Source of the DNA: Bimuria novae-zelandiae CBS 107.79
Taxonomy: Eukaryota > Ascomycota > Dothideomycetes > Pleosporales > Didymosphaeriaceae
Assembly: GCA_010015655.1 (NCBI GenBank)
Contig: ML976679.1
Span: forward strand, 598,346-662,345
Length of the DNA: 64,000 nt
Direction of reading: 5' to 3'
The notes under the pieces were generated by a model. The model had not been told where the DNA came from and did no database searches. It worked only from the letters and a program-made list of their open reading frames with translations. The translations under genes were made by a program, and so were the position numbers. Positions 33,743-44,297 of the stretch are shown one piece after another. Positions within the stretch are counted from its first letter, which is position 1. The number at the start of each line of letters is the position of its first letter.

Positions 33743-34701
33743 TTAATTTATGGTGTATTCTCCATCTACCACAAGTGCATGTCCTTGAATGAAGGACGCT
33801 TGTGTCGAACACAAGAAAAGGACCGCATCGGCAACCTCATCCGGCGTTCCCATCCGCTGCATAGGCGCAATTTTTATAGCTGGCTTCAGGGCTTCGACCA
33901 TCTCTGGTGAAGTTGTTGTTATTGGCGTTTCGATAACGCCCAGACACACACAGTTCACCCGAATCCCATTTCCGGAATAGTCAATCGCATTGGACCTGGT
34001 CATATTGATAATAGCGGCTTTTGAAGCACAGCAGGCAGCTAGCGATGTGAGCAATACCTTCAATATCTATATGGGATTGACTTGCCAGCACTAGTTCGGG
34101 CAACAATGCCCAGTTGGCTTGCGATGTTCACAATGGCGCCCCTCTGTTTCAGCTGCTCCTCCAAAGGGTCCTGCTTAAGCATGTTCCTAAGCTGTGCTCT
34201 ACAGCTCAGCCATGACCCACCTACTTTTCATCAGTAAAAAAACCCGGTGAACAAATGATCAAGTGTGACACGATAGTTGATGCCGTTCAATTTATCAAAT
34301 GCATTAGTCTCCATTTCCACAGCTTTTAGTGTTTTTCTTCCTAACACCCCAGCACAGTTCACCCCATATTAAAGCCTCGAAAATGTACCGAAGACTTCAT
34401 CATGGAATGAGTCAATGAAATTCTCGTCCGAAATATTTCCGGGCCTGTCAAAGACTTTGGCCGAGGGATTATTTGACAGGATAGCGTCTTTGATTTGGGA
34501 CAGAGTCTTAGGGTTAATGTCTGTAATGGCGATCCTCGTGCATCCAGACCGCGCGAACCCTCTAGCCACAACTGCACCAATGCCTGTTGAGCGTCAACCA
34601 AGGCAAACAGAAATCAATTCTGACCATGAGACGAACCTACCTGTTCCGCCAGTCCCAGTCACCACAGCTACACCAAGTAATTGCCTCGCAAGAGACGCCA
34701 T
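33743..34701 (-). pseudogene. Short-chain dehydrogenase/reductase, degraded
   Basis: Start codon at 34701-34699 (MASLARQLLGVAVVTGTGG) and an intron lead to GIGAVVARGFARSGCTRIAI, the TGxxxGxG nucleotide-binding loop. Then come NCAGVLGRKT, GAIVNIASQLG with the catalytic Ser, CCASKAAIINMTRS, RVNCVCLGVIETP and a C-terminus RMGTPDEVADAVLFLCSTQASFIQGHALVVDG ending at 33743. The catalytic Tyr of the YxxxK motif appears as Cys, and in-frame stops occur in the middle (near 34200-34240). Classical SDRs use NAD(P)H on ketones and alcohols; the substrate is unknown. Confidence 0.75.
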
Positions 34702-35034
34702 TGATCGATGCTGATGCTCAGCCACGTCACTGCAATACCAAGGGCGTCAAGTGCTCGATTTCGCGCGCGCCAAGAGGTGCGATGGAACTGAACAGAGGTC
34801 AATCTCTTGTACGTTTCCAAGCAACAGTGTAAATCCGCATAAATGCTTGTCGCGAATACAGTCCCTCACTGCGGCCTTGGAACTCAAATCACTTCAGCAA
34901 TTCGTGATGTCAGGCTGATCGATACGGAGCTTGGAGTCTGCCCGGCAATGATCCGAAGTACCGCCTAATCATTGTAGTGATCGCTGGGTGACATATTTGG
35001 AGACGAAATTGGGGTAATTTCTTGCAATCGGCTA

Positions 35035-36923
35035 CTCGCCCCACACGCCAACCGGAGGTTGGCCCTGCGCAGCCCAACGTAACTTCGCAGCCCAACGTAA
35101 CTTTTCGTCGCGGATTTTTCTATTTTCTTAATAAACAACCCATAACTATGCCTAAATATTATAGCGAAAGCTATAAAATTAAGTAGCGTATCTCTAATTA
35201 TCTCTTTAGTTTTTCTAGCTTAGAAATACCTAATTTTGCAGCTGCAGCACGCGAATAGAGCGTGCCTATTTCGCGACTTCAAGCGCGCGCTGGAGGCCGG
35301 ATTAGCCACCATAACCACAGCGGCACGAATCTACGACTCTTAGAGACCTAGGATAAAGCGCTAAAGTTATATATACGTTGCTGCGACACTATTAGCATGC
35401 TATACTTTATACTATAGTTAAAAGGTACTACTTAATATATCCTTAATCGCGCGCACCCTAATAGCAGAGCTCCCCTACTTAGTAAGGACTAGCTATTATA
35501 ATAGCTATTAAAAAATCTAGACTATTACTGTATAAAGTAAAAGTCGCAGCATATTAATTATACAGTAATAGTAACGTTTAAAGCTTATAGCTATTATTTT
35601 ATTAAGCTTAAAAAGGTGATATACACCTACGGCGTCACCCTATTAGACACCTATAATATAAACGAAACTAGCTTCCGCATAGGCGTTAGTAGTAATTAAT
35701 AAATTATTACTATAGAGTTTAATTATTCTTATATCTCTGCGTTAGAGACGTCGCGCGATTATATTACGAGTATTAAATTAATCTTTAGTAATAAAAAGGT
35801 ACTCGAACCTATACTCGTCGTATAGGCCATTAATTACCTTTATTACTAGTATATAAATACGGCGCTGCCTAATAGCTATATAATTACTATATTAAAATTA
35901 GGATACGCTAATAACTTTATTTTAATAGAGTAGCTAAAGTTCTTTAAAATACAAACGCGCGCGCGCTAGAAAGGCGCATAGTAATTACTTATATTTAATA
36001 GATTTAGTAGCTACCTTACTATCGAGTTTATATAGTTCTATAATAATTATAAGATACTCTCTTTTTTACTACTACTATATTTATCACATTATCTACAGCC
36101 TCTAGACGTCGTCTGTTTTCAGCTATTAAAGCAGAATTATAAAAAGGCTATAGAGATGGCTACCCAAACTAGCTACACAGGCTTTAACAAAGTCAAATTT
36201 CTACATGCGATCCATAAGATTAGGATAGATATATTTAAGCGTAGCATAATCCTAAGCGCCTAAGAAAAAGCTAGGATTTTTCTATTTAATCTAGAGCTTG
36301 TTTACATGAAGCTGCTAGTACCTATCTAGACGCTATCCCTATTAGTTCTATCCGCTGTTAATTCGAGTCCTATCGCCAATACACCTACAGCATATCAGCG
36401 GCAGCATCAAAAAATGTCGCGCGCCCTAGAGAGAAGCAATATATTAAGCAGGAGGCTTATAAAATTCCTAGAAAGCTCGTAATTGCTAATTAATAGTCTC
36501 GCGCTGGCCTAGCGCGACCTTATAAATATTACTATAGCAACTTAACAACGCTAAAAAAGGCAAATTAAAAATAAAAGGCTAGTATAAAAAGGTAGTGTAG
36601 TAATCGTTAAAGCAGCGCGATAAGTAATTAATTAATATGTAAAGCTTAAGGCTTAAAAGGTTACTTAAAAGGCTATAAAAACGTATAAGGACGCCCACTT
36701 GCAGAGCCTATAAAATTAGCCCTAATAGGTCCTATCTCTTAGAGAGATAACTGTAGATCCTGCCCTACTTACTACACCAACTCCACTGTATATTAGCCTA
36801 TATAATTGAAGTCTACGCTGTTAAAAGACTGGATTAATTTTAATTCTTTATATAAAGTTACGTTGGGCTGCGAAGTTACGTTGGGCTGCGCAGGGCCAAC
36901 CTCCGGTTGGCGTGTGGGGCGAG
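35035..36923 (+). mobile_element. Second pogo/Fot1-like transposon
   Basis: 70-bp inverted repeats (35035-35104 and 36854-36923), identical by eye, flanked by TA at 35033-35034 and 36924-36925; total 1889 bp. Each repeat holds a hairpin GCCAACC-GGA-GGTTGGC (35047-35063) followed by two exact tandem copies of an 18-bp unit, CGCAGCCCAACGTAACTT (35068-35103). The repeats are intact while the body is RIP-altered. Confidence 0.88.
35148..36568 (+). pseudogene. Pogo-like transposase, inactivated
   Basis: Starts at ATG 35148 (MPKYYSESYKIK, stop). Traces include a helix-turn-helix-like PNFAAAAREQSVPISRLQAR with Gln changed to stop, the DDE core YGVTLLDTYNINETSFRIGV, LSHYLQPLDVVCFQLLKQNY and GFNKVKFLHAIHKIR, all in pogo order. 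Dense stops exclude a product. Confidence 0.75.
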
Positions 36924-37063
36924 TACCCCAAATAATGGGCGATGATCGGCTCATCACGGGTGCGCCGAGTCGGGTTAGTGCATGACTCCACTTCGCGCGC
37001 AATTGAACTGCTCTCCAATTTCACACCTCCAACAACACTCCGCAACTCCAAAGCCGAAAACTC

Positions 37064-39764
37064 ATGCACAGACGCAGCCATACGTGCCGTTATTGCGCGC
37101 GATCGTTCAAACGGGCTGAGCATCTGACCCGCCATCTCCGCACACGCGCATAGCTCCACACGCGCACTTTCCACCCCTTCTTTACTACGCCAGGTGAGAT
37201 AGCTGACTGTTCGCTGAGAAGACACATGCGAGAAACCGTAATTGTGCTAATGCGGGACGTCATTCACGCGCCGGGATCTCCTCACGAGACATTGGAGAAT
37301 CGCCGGTCACAGTGAAGGTGGCGTGGAAAACAGTGAACATGCATACGTATCCCACTCCTCTTCAAACCATAATCTTTTTCCTAACGATTTGGGCGCGGTG
37401 TATGTGGCCATACCAGGTGGAATGCTCGAGACTCCGAACCATACAAATCGACCTGAGCTTCCAGCACATGTTGCATCCTTCCACGATGTGCAAGGGCACG
37501 TCGACCCGAAGTTACAGCAGGTACCCTATCAGGACGAGGGGTTCGAAGATTTTCGAGACTTTGTTAACTTCATTGATGGTGTAGGTCTCTCAGCGCAATG
37601 GACGCCTGAGTATGACATGGACTGGTTGCGGCTCGATAATTACCAAGAGTCTCGGCGAGCATCAAAAGAGTTAGAACGTCCACGTTCACCTGAAAAAGAT
37701 GAAATCGGTACTCAGCACTTGGCTGCCTTCAGCGCCAGCAGAAGACCACGTTCAGTTGAGAACTCATTCTGGAGATGGTAAGTTAAAACTGGGACCAGAA
37801 AATCCCTGTTCCTTGCTGTCTGGTTACTTAATGTACTTTTCGAACTACTCCGTCAAAAGCTTGCGTACAGCCGTCAGCCACATTGCCTGCTGTGGCATAA
37901 TACACCGTGCCTTCATTTATGAACTAGTGTTGTACAACAGCAAAATTCACTGTGAACATCGGAGACCTGGAGCCGTTTGCCGTACAGCGTTCATTGCTGA
38001 CAACCTCGCGTAGACGTTCGTGAGAGTAGAGCCAGACGAGGAACCTATCATGTAACAGAGGATCACAGAAAATTCCTCGTTTCTCTACTTTCCGGCTTTC
38101 CGGCGCCCATCTCCGAATTTGAAATCCCGTCACGTCACGCACACACTCGTTACATTATAGCCTTCTTTTCTGGTTTCCACAGCCATTTTCCTTTCATTCA
38201 CGAACCGACATACAAGCCGTCATGCTCACCATTGGAGCTTACACTAGCTATGTGTGCAGCGGGAGCACAGTATTGCTTCGAAAGACGAAGTGGAGATCGT
38301 CTCTTCCGGGTTGCAAAAGCCATTGTGTTTGAACGCCTTCGTCGGGAAGAATCGCATTTTGGCCCACAGACACTGGCATTCATTGCGTCGACCAACGTGC
38401 TCTCACTTGCAGTACCATTAACTACACGACACGCGGGACCTTGGCAGCCTGTATATATGGCGAAAACACTGCTAATTCTCGTGGGGTTTGCCACTTGGGA
38501 ACGGAAGGATCTCTTACAGCAGGCTTTTGCTCTTCGTGGACTACTGGTTCAGTGTCTCCGCGACAATAGTCTCAAAGAAGACGAGACGCCCTCCAGCATT
38601 CCCTCTGGAGCAAGGTCTGCGCTGTGGGATGATTGGGTCCAGCGCGAATCTTCTCGACGCACAAAACTAACCGCCTTTTGTTACATAAATGTTCACTCCA
38701 TTGATTAGAACATACACCCGCTTCTCTGGAGCAGTGAGCTACACCTTCGTCTTCCTTGCTGTACCCCTTTGTGGCAAGCATCGAGCGCTACGCAGTGGGC
38801 GTCCCTGGAGCGCGAGCACAAAGATACACAGATGCCTTTCCAACAAGCATTGTCGACATTACTGCAAGGGACGTCAGAAGTTAACTCGGTCTACCCGATA
38901 CCTAGTCCTATCGGCAACTATATACTGCTCCACGCTCTCTTGCAACGCATTCACGTGGTTTGGGAGCTCTCCTTTCCTGCCACTTCTCCAGCAACCATCT
39001 CAGGTTCCGAGCTGCACATCATTAGGTAGGTTTCTAGCGTGATCTACACCTCGACCGATACTGATGGTGGGCAGTCGCGCGCTTCGCTCCTGGATCTCGT
39101 TGTGGCAACAAGCTCCTGAATCCATGCTCGACCCCAACAACGAGAGTGGCCCTATTCTTTTCACTTCCAGTGCTCTCCTCGTCGTGGCTTACATCCAGCT
39201 TTCATTGGACATCGGCTCGTACAGGCATCTAGAATCGCGTGACCCGGCGCTGATTACCGAAGGCCTAGCCAGCTTGCGTGATATAGAACACAACGGTAAC
39301 CTTTTGTCAGCTCTGTTATATTCAACCCACGCGCTGAGTATTCCAGTGCGGCTGGGTATCGACCGAGTCGCGCGAAGCCAGGCCTTCTTTTGGAGCGTAC
39401 AGCAAGCTATGTCCAGTTTCGAAGGCGCTATCTTTCTAGGGAAATGGCTATGTTCTCTGCCTAGTCCGCTGCATGACGACAGTCTATCTCGTAAGCGTTG
39501 TCGAAAACATTCAGCTGTACTTTCATACTAACGCCAGTAGGCTCCGAGCACCGTATAATCCATTGGATAAAGCGCATCATCGAGGAGGCATACGCAGTAG
39601 GAGATTTCGACGAGGAGCGCGATCTTACTGCGCCACGTGATGTGTTTAGGTTGGGCCTCGCCGTTCTGCACATCTGGTGTAGGTTCTTCCGGGGCAACAC
39701 ACAATGGCAATTTGTCAACAACCTCGGTATCAGTCTGGAGAAATATACGAAAACGTTCACCTGA
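37064..39764 (+). pseudogene. C2H2 zinc-finger/fungal-specific transcription factor gene, decayed
   Basis: The ATG at 37064 begins HRRSHTCRYCARSFKRAEHL with TRHLRTR, a good first C2H2 finger, but TAG follows and the second finger is garbled. Coding-like stretches continue at 37323-37780, at about 38165-38705 (FFSGFHSHFPFIHEPTYK, then RESSRRTKLTAFCYINVHSI) and downstream of a TAG at 38706-38708 (PLLWSSELHLRLPC). The remainder is at 39064-39531 and 39540-39764. The order matches fungal regulators with N-terminal C2H2 fingers and a fungal-specific transcription factor domain. It would act in the nucleus. Some breaks may be unrecognised introns, but the loss of finger 2 and two in-frame stops suggest a pseudogene. 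It is the nearest regulator to the broken enzyme genes. Confidence 0.68.
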
Positions 39765-39932
39765 TAAAATGAGGCGATGAGGCTCTGCCGCTGATGGAGG
39801 CCTCAAGCAGGCAACCGCGCAAGATTGTGACCAGTACTCGAATACGAGGTGGCGTTCTCGGGTGGTGATAAGCCGTGCCCCGCGCTGCAGCGATGAACCC
39901 CAGTACCTGTCATCCTTCCCGGATCCTCAACC

Positions 39933-42680
39933 GTGGACTCTATGGGCCGCATCAACTTTACAGAATGCGCCGCCAAATACAGCGCAAACACAACCGAAGC
40001 CGAGGCTCTACGGTGGAAATACCGCTGGGATGGTCCTTTGCTAGGGCTTGACCGTAACTATTCTACGCAAATCACTCGCGAGGGTTGCCTTGAACTTTGT
40101 GGTCATGGTGCCGATATGTATCCATGGGACGATGTTTCTAGCACAATCACTACATGGCTTTTGCCGGTCATCGGCACTCTGCTCCAAGCGCCTTTTGAGA
40201 GCAACGCCTTCAGACGCACAATTCTAGCTATCACACGATGGGTCGGCTCGCCTATCGCAAGTCTCTCATATGTTCTTTGGAACATCAAAGTATCCGCCAA
40301 GGGTGCGTTGATGGTGGACATGGCTGTACCATACGACCAGGTACCAGATCGTAAAACCGATTTCGGCAGTATGAGGGATTCGATGTACCTTCTTCTAGCG
40401 ATGAACCAGTACACCATGAAGCCTACGGCAATGCTCCGCACAAAAGAAGCTGAGGGGTTACTCCGCATAGTCTTGTTTAGCAAGGATCTGAAGCTCACCG
40501 ACACCGACAAGACACTGCGACAAATGCGACGGATCCTGGCCCGAGAGATACGTGAAATGAGGAGGCGAGGAGCGGTGCCAGTATTTTTATCTACCATGTG
40601 GTTTCTGTTCGCCTTTGCGCTCTCCATTCAAGCGGCTTTCGGAGTGGTAGGCCAGAATCGAACGGCGCACGATCTGGCACTGGGCTGCATGCTCGCATGG
40701 TTCCCGATCTTGATCATGGCTACCATTGTGGATCGGAATCCCATTGCGGCTGATGCAATTCGAAAGAAGCTCAATGCGCTAATAGACCATGTGCGGCATG
40801 CGTTGCGCGATGAAGAGCACCGCCAAACGTTTATAGATAGCTTCAAGGATCAACCGAAGTTTAAACCACTCGCTGACCACATCCACGACATCGCGGCCAA
40901 AGCCGAGTACATGGACAACTTCTTCGTTGACTTTGCTGGACAAGCTCGCATACGGTGGCATTACGGCGCCGCTCATCCTGTTTTATCCGACATCGAGAAC
41001 TGTTACATCGCAGAAAAAGGACGCAATTGGCTTGCAAACGAGAGAGAAGCGCGGACGAACCTCGTCTTGGGGCGTGTCAACGACGAAGGCCTTGTCTGGT
41101 TCGACATTCGAGAGTTCTGGCAAGTTGCCGCTGCCGTTGCAATCGTCTTAGGTAGCTGCGGAGGCGCCTTTATTCTCAGCTTCTTCACGCCTACGGTTGG
41201 GCTTGGATGTCGGAGTGGCGGATACACCATCTTCTTCAGCATATCTCTTGGCCTGATGATCATGGAGATGATGGTGTGGTTGATTCTTTCCCCCTACGAG
41301 ATGCAAGAGCCGAATTGGTTGGCCAGAACCCACACGCGACTACAAAGCAACGCTCTGATCCACCGATGGGACGATAGGAGACACGATCGTTGGGCGTACC
41401 TGAAGCGACGAGCCTCTGGTTTCTTGCGCACGACCGAAAATTTCTTCATTCGGATTATCACAAGAGTCGTCCTCCTCTATCCGTTCAATGACAAAGAGTC
41501 TACCAGGGAGAAGGTGGAGACCTTTCTCGACGAACACATCAAAAACCTCAAGGAGATGAGCCCGCAACGGAAGTGGGAGATCTTCTTCTTCCGGCCCATC
41601 GAGAGCTTCAACACAATTTGGTTAGTCTACATCGTAGTCGCGCAGACCTGGGGCTTCTACAAGACTTGCGACTGCGTCACCAGCACATGGGGCGGGGCAG
41701 GAGGTTACCTCGACTTTGGCGTGCAGGATGTTGCTAGCAAGTGGGTCGAGGCCTACTGGCTCACGGGCACACTCCTCACGTCTTCTGTCTTGGGTTTGTC
41801 CATGTTCTACATCACGGTTGAGTGGTGCCTGCAATCCTTTCTATCGACGGAGGATTATGAAGATGCCCGACAGGGGCTGCGCATGACGCGAATTTACCGT
41901 CACTGGACTTTCTTCTTCCGGAGGCTCTCACGGCTCCTGTCCAAATTCACGTTTGATCCAATGGAACGTTTTGCCGTGGCCATCGGTCTTATCAAGCATC
42001 CTCAGAAAACGCTCCTGTGGACAAAAGAGCATACTTACAACCCTGACGTTCCCATCGACCCTCCGGAAACGAGACACCGAGCCAATCCTTCAATCGAACT
42101 GTCCGACTTCTCGACGGCAATGGTGCGCGATGATTCCCAGCAGTCGCACCACCAGTACGAGACCCCCGCAATGGCGCACTCGCTCTTCCCTCCCGCCATC
42201 CCACGACGTCGACCACGGCAAGACAGCGACTCTTCTGCGCCGCGACCCTCACCCTCGTTATTCAGTCACGCCGGCAACTCGTCCTCGCCATTCAGCCCCC
42301 CATTGGCTTCTAGCGCTCACTCGCCCTCGCCATCCCTCTTCCAACGCCCCAGCCACGACTCCTCCATCTCGCCGCTCCTGCAACGCCCCTCAGAAGCACA
42401 TCACCAGCGCGCCGGATCTGCGACCTCGATGTCGGATGACGGGATGCAGAGCAGCGGCGAGGACCAAGGGTACGGATCGCCTGGGTCGCCGGTGCCGGTT
42501 AGTGAGCGGGCCGTGTTTTTGGGGCTGGCGCCGACACTGCAAATTAGACAGGGTTACGCGAGGGCGAATTCGGACCCGGGGAGTTTGCCGACGGCGGAGG
42601 GGTTGGGGATTAGCGTGGATCAGTTTGGGGTGGATGTGGAGAGGGGGATGGGCGGGGATGGGTGGGGTGGAAGAGGGTAG
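39933..42680 (+). CDS. Large fungal multi-pass membrane protein of unknown function
   Basis: A single uninterrupted exon of 915 codons. Hydrophobic segments, roughly: 70-87, 214-239, 249-267, 394-418, 430-453, 561-577 and 611-631. Loops are rich in charged residues. From about residue 720 the protein is disordered, Ser/Pro/His-rich, with acidic patches near the end. The N-terminus has no signal peptide. I recognise the general look of conserved ascomycete membrane proteins but no named domain. The first in-frame Met is used; Met4 is an alternative. It lies directly after the decayed transcription factor gene, with normal codon use and no damage. Confidence 0.85.
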   Translation: MDSMGRINFTECAAKYSANTTEAEALRWKYRWDGPLLGLDRNYSTQITREGCLELCGHGADMYPWDDVSSTITTWLLPVIGTLLQAPFESNAFRRTILAITRWVGSPIASLSYVLWNIKVSAKGALMVDMAVPYDQVPDRKTDFGSMRDSMYLLLAMNQYTMKPTAMLRTKEAEGLLRIVLFSKDLKLTDTDKTLRQMRRILAREIREMRRRGAVPVFLSTMWFLFAFALSIQAAFGVVGQNRTAHDLALGCMLAWFPILIMATIVDRNPIAADAIRKKLNALIDHVRHALRDEEHRQTFIDSFKDQPKFKPLADHIHDIAAKAEYMDNFFVDFAGQARIRWHYGAAHPVLSDIENCYIAEKGRNWLANEREARTNLVLGRVNDEGLVWFDIREFWQVAAAVAIVLGSCGGAFILSFFTPTVGLGCRSGGYTIFFSISLGLMIMEMMVWLILSPYEMQEPNWLARTHTRLQSNALIHRWDDRRHDRWAYLKRRASGFLRTTENFFIRIITRVVLLYPFNDKESTREKVETFLDEHIKNLKEMSPQRKWEIFFFRPIESFNTIWLVYIVVAQTWGFYKTCDCVTSTWGGAGGYLDFGVQDVASKWVEAYWLTGTLLTSSVLGLSMFYITVEWCLQSFLSTEDYEDARQGLRMTRIYRHWTFFFRRLSRLLSKFTFDPMERFAVAIGLIKHPQKTLLWTKEHTYNPDVPIDPPETRHRANPSIELSDFSTAMVRDDSQQSHHQYETPAMAHSLFPPAIPRRRPRQDSDSSAPRPSPSLFSHAGNSSSPFSPPLASSAHSPSPSLFQRPSHDSSISPLLQRPSEAHHQRAGSATSMSDDGMQSSGEDQGYGSPGSPVPVSERAVFLGLAPTLQIRQGYARANSDPGSLPTAEGLGISVDQFGVDVERGMGGDGWGGRG

Positions 42681-42859
42681 GTGAGAGTGGAAGTTGGGCT
42701 GGTAGATGATTTTGTTGCGGGAGCGATATAGATATAGAGGAGGTAGACGCAGATTGTATAGATTAATGTATGGGACACGGCCTGGTTCGTTTAATTGGGA
42801 CTGCGCGCGGATAACTGAGTCAAGGTGAAGTGGCGCGACATCTAACGACTGACCGTCGT

Positions 42860-43056
42860 TGTATACTTAGCAACGGGGCTAGATTCAGATGGCCGTGATC
42901 AGGTTTACTGTACTATACGTGAAGTAGTTTGCAACGAAGGAGATAGCCAGCACGCAGTGAGGGAACTGTTGTGTGTATACGCAATGAGACCGTAGCTGTG
43001 TAGGTAGCAACTGAGTTTGGATTCAGATGACCGTGGTCAGATTTACGGTGTTATTT
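42860..43056. repeat. Imperfect direct repeat next to an AT-rich island
   Basis: Two ~50-bp stretches, about 42867-42917 (with GATTCAGATGGCCGTGATCA) and 43005-43056 (with GATTCAGATGACCGTGGTCA), align with several substitutions and are about 138 bp apart. They stand at the edge of the AT-rich island. Function unknown. Confidence 0.6.
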
Positions 43057-44130
43057 AACTATTACTCAAAATCGCAAGGGCCTAAGTATAGATAAGTGGA
43101 TTTAAATAATTAGGTACTCTACCCTTAGAAATAAGTTAATAAAAGCCTTAATATTCTTTTATATATTATTATATTTACGTAGCTAAAGAGACCTTTTTTA
43201 AAAAAAAAAAATTATAAATTATTTAGTCTTAGTTATGTATATAGCTTAAATTTAAAATAATTCAGCATTATTTATTAAAATCTTTCACTTTATATAGCGC
43301 TAAGTAAAGAAAATAATCGTATAATAGTACTAGTAATTAAAGTGGAGGTAGTTACCAAAACTATACTTAGTATAATTAAAAATAAGTAGTAGGCTTTTTA
43401 GATGTGATTAGGTTAGGCCTATATATACCTAGTAAGCTAAGTAGAATTATTTTTATATAAATTAGTCTATAAAATATTCTCATATAGTGTAACGCAGCCA
43501 TCCAGTTGCCAACTTACAAAGTCTACGATTTAATCTGTTTCCCCGACACCAATCTAATTCGGATCGGCTTCGGTCTTTTAGATTGTTTTTCTAATACTAA
43601 TTTATATTAGACCCTTATTAGACCTATTATACCTTCCTTTTACTAGAGTTCCTTATTAGACTAGCCCTTTAGTTTATTAAATAAACTTCCTTGCTCTTTA
43701 GTATTTCGCTTTCTAAGATAATATTTACTAAGTACTTAGGTATATAGTTTAGTACCTTATTGGTATCCTTTCGTAGCAGGCCTATTAGCACTTAATACAT
43801 TATTGGCTACATTCTTGTCCACGCACTCCCATATGCCTCTGAGTAGAAACGCCTAAACAGATCGTTTGGGTGACCAGCGCCGTTACACATAGTATAAAAA
43901 TTTATTTAGTTAGAATTTTTTTATAGGGCTGGTAGTATTACTTAAAAAAATCCAAAAACATTAAAGAGTTATAGTAAAATTAAGTAAAGGGAGTTAGTAA
44001 AAAAAATTTACTTAAAATAATATTAATACCTGATTAGGTAATAGCTAAAATTAGGTCATATAAGTAAGTCGCTAATATTTAACTAATAGTAGGACTTTCT
44101 ACATTATATAACGTAGGTGGTAATTAGAGT
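43057..44130. other. AT-rich RIP-like island without genes
   Basis: Base composition changes abruptly to AT-rich DNA with dense stops in all frames, interrupted by the solo LTR at 43488-43887. No transposase motif was recognised. Confidence 0.6.
43488..43887. mobile_element. Solo LTR, 400 bp
   Basis: Starts TGTAACGCAG and ends GCCGTTACA, giving TGTAACG inverted ends and TG...CA termini. Flanking pentamers are TATAG (43483-43487) and CATAG (43888-43892), a 5-bp duplication with one C/T change, as RIP would produce. No internal region remains. Confidence 0.7.
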
Positions 44131-44297
44131 ACTTAGGTCGATGATGCGGAAGAGTTGGGATGGAAAGTGGAGAAGAGAGCCCCAGCTTGCACAGACCAGA
44201 CGCGATCTGACAGCGTGTATCCCCAGATGTTACTATTAGCGCCCCGCGCGTCGCATTCGCTAATTGCTCCAACCCTCAGCCACAACAGTCCCAGACA

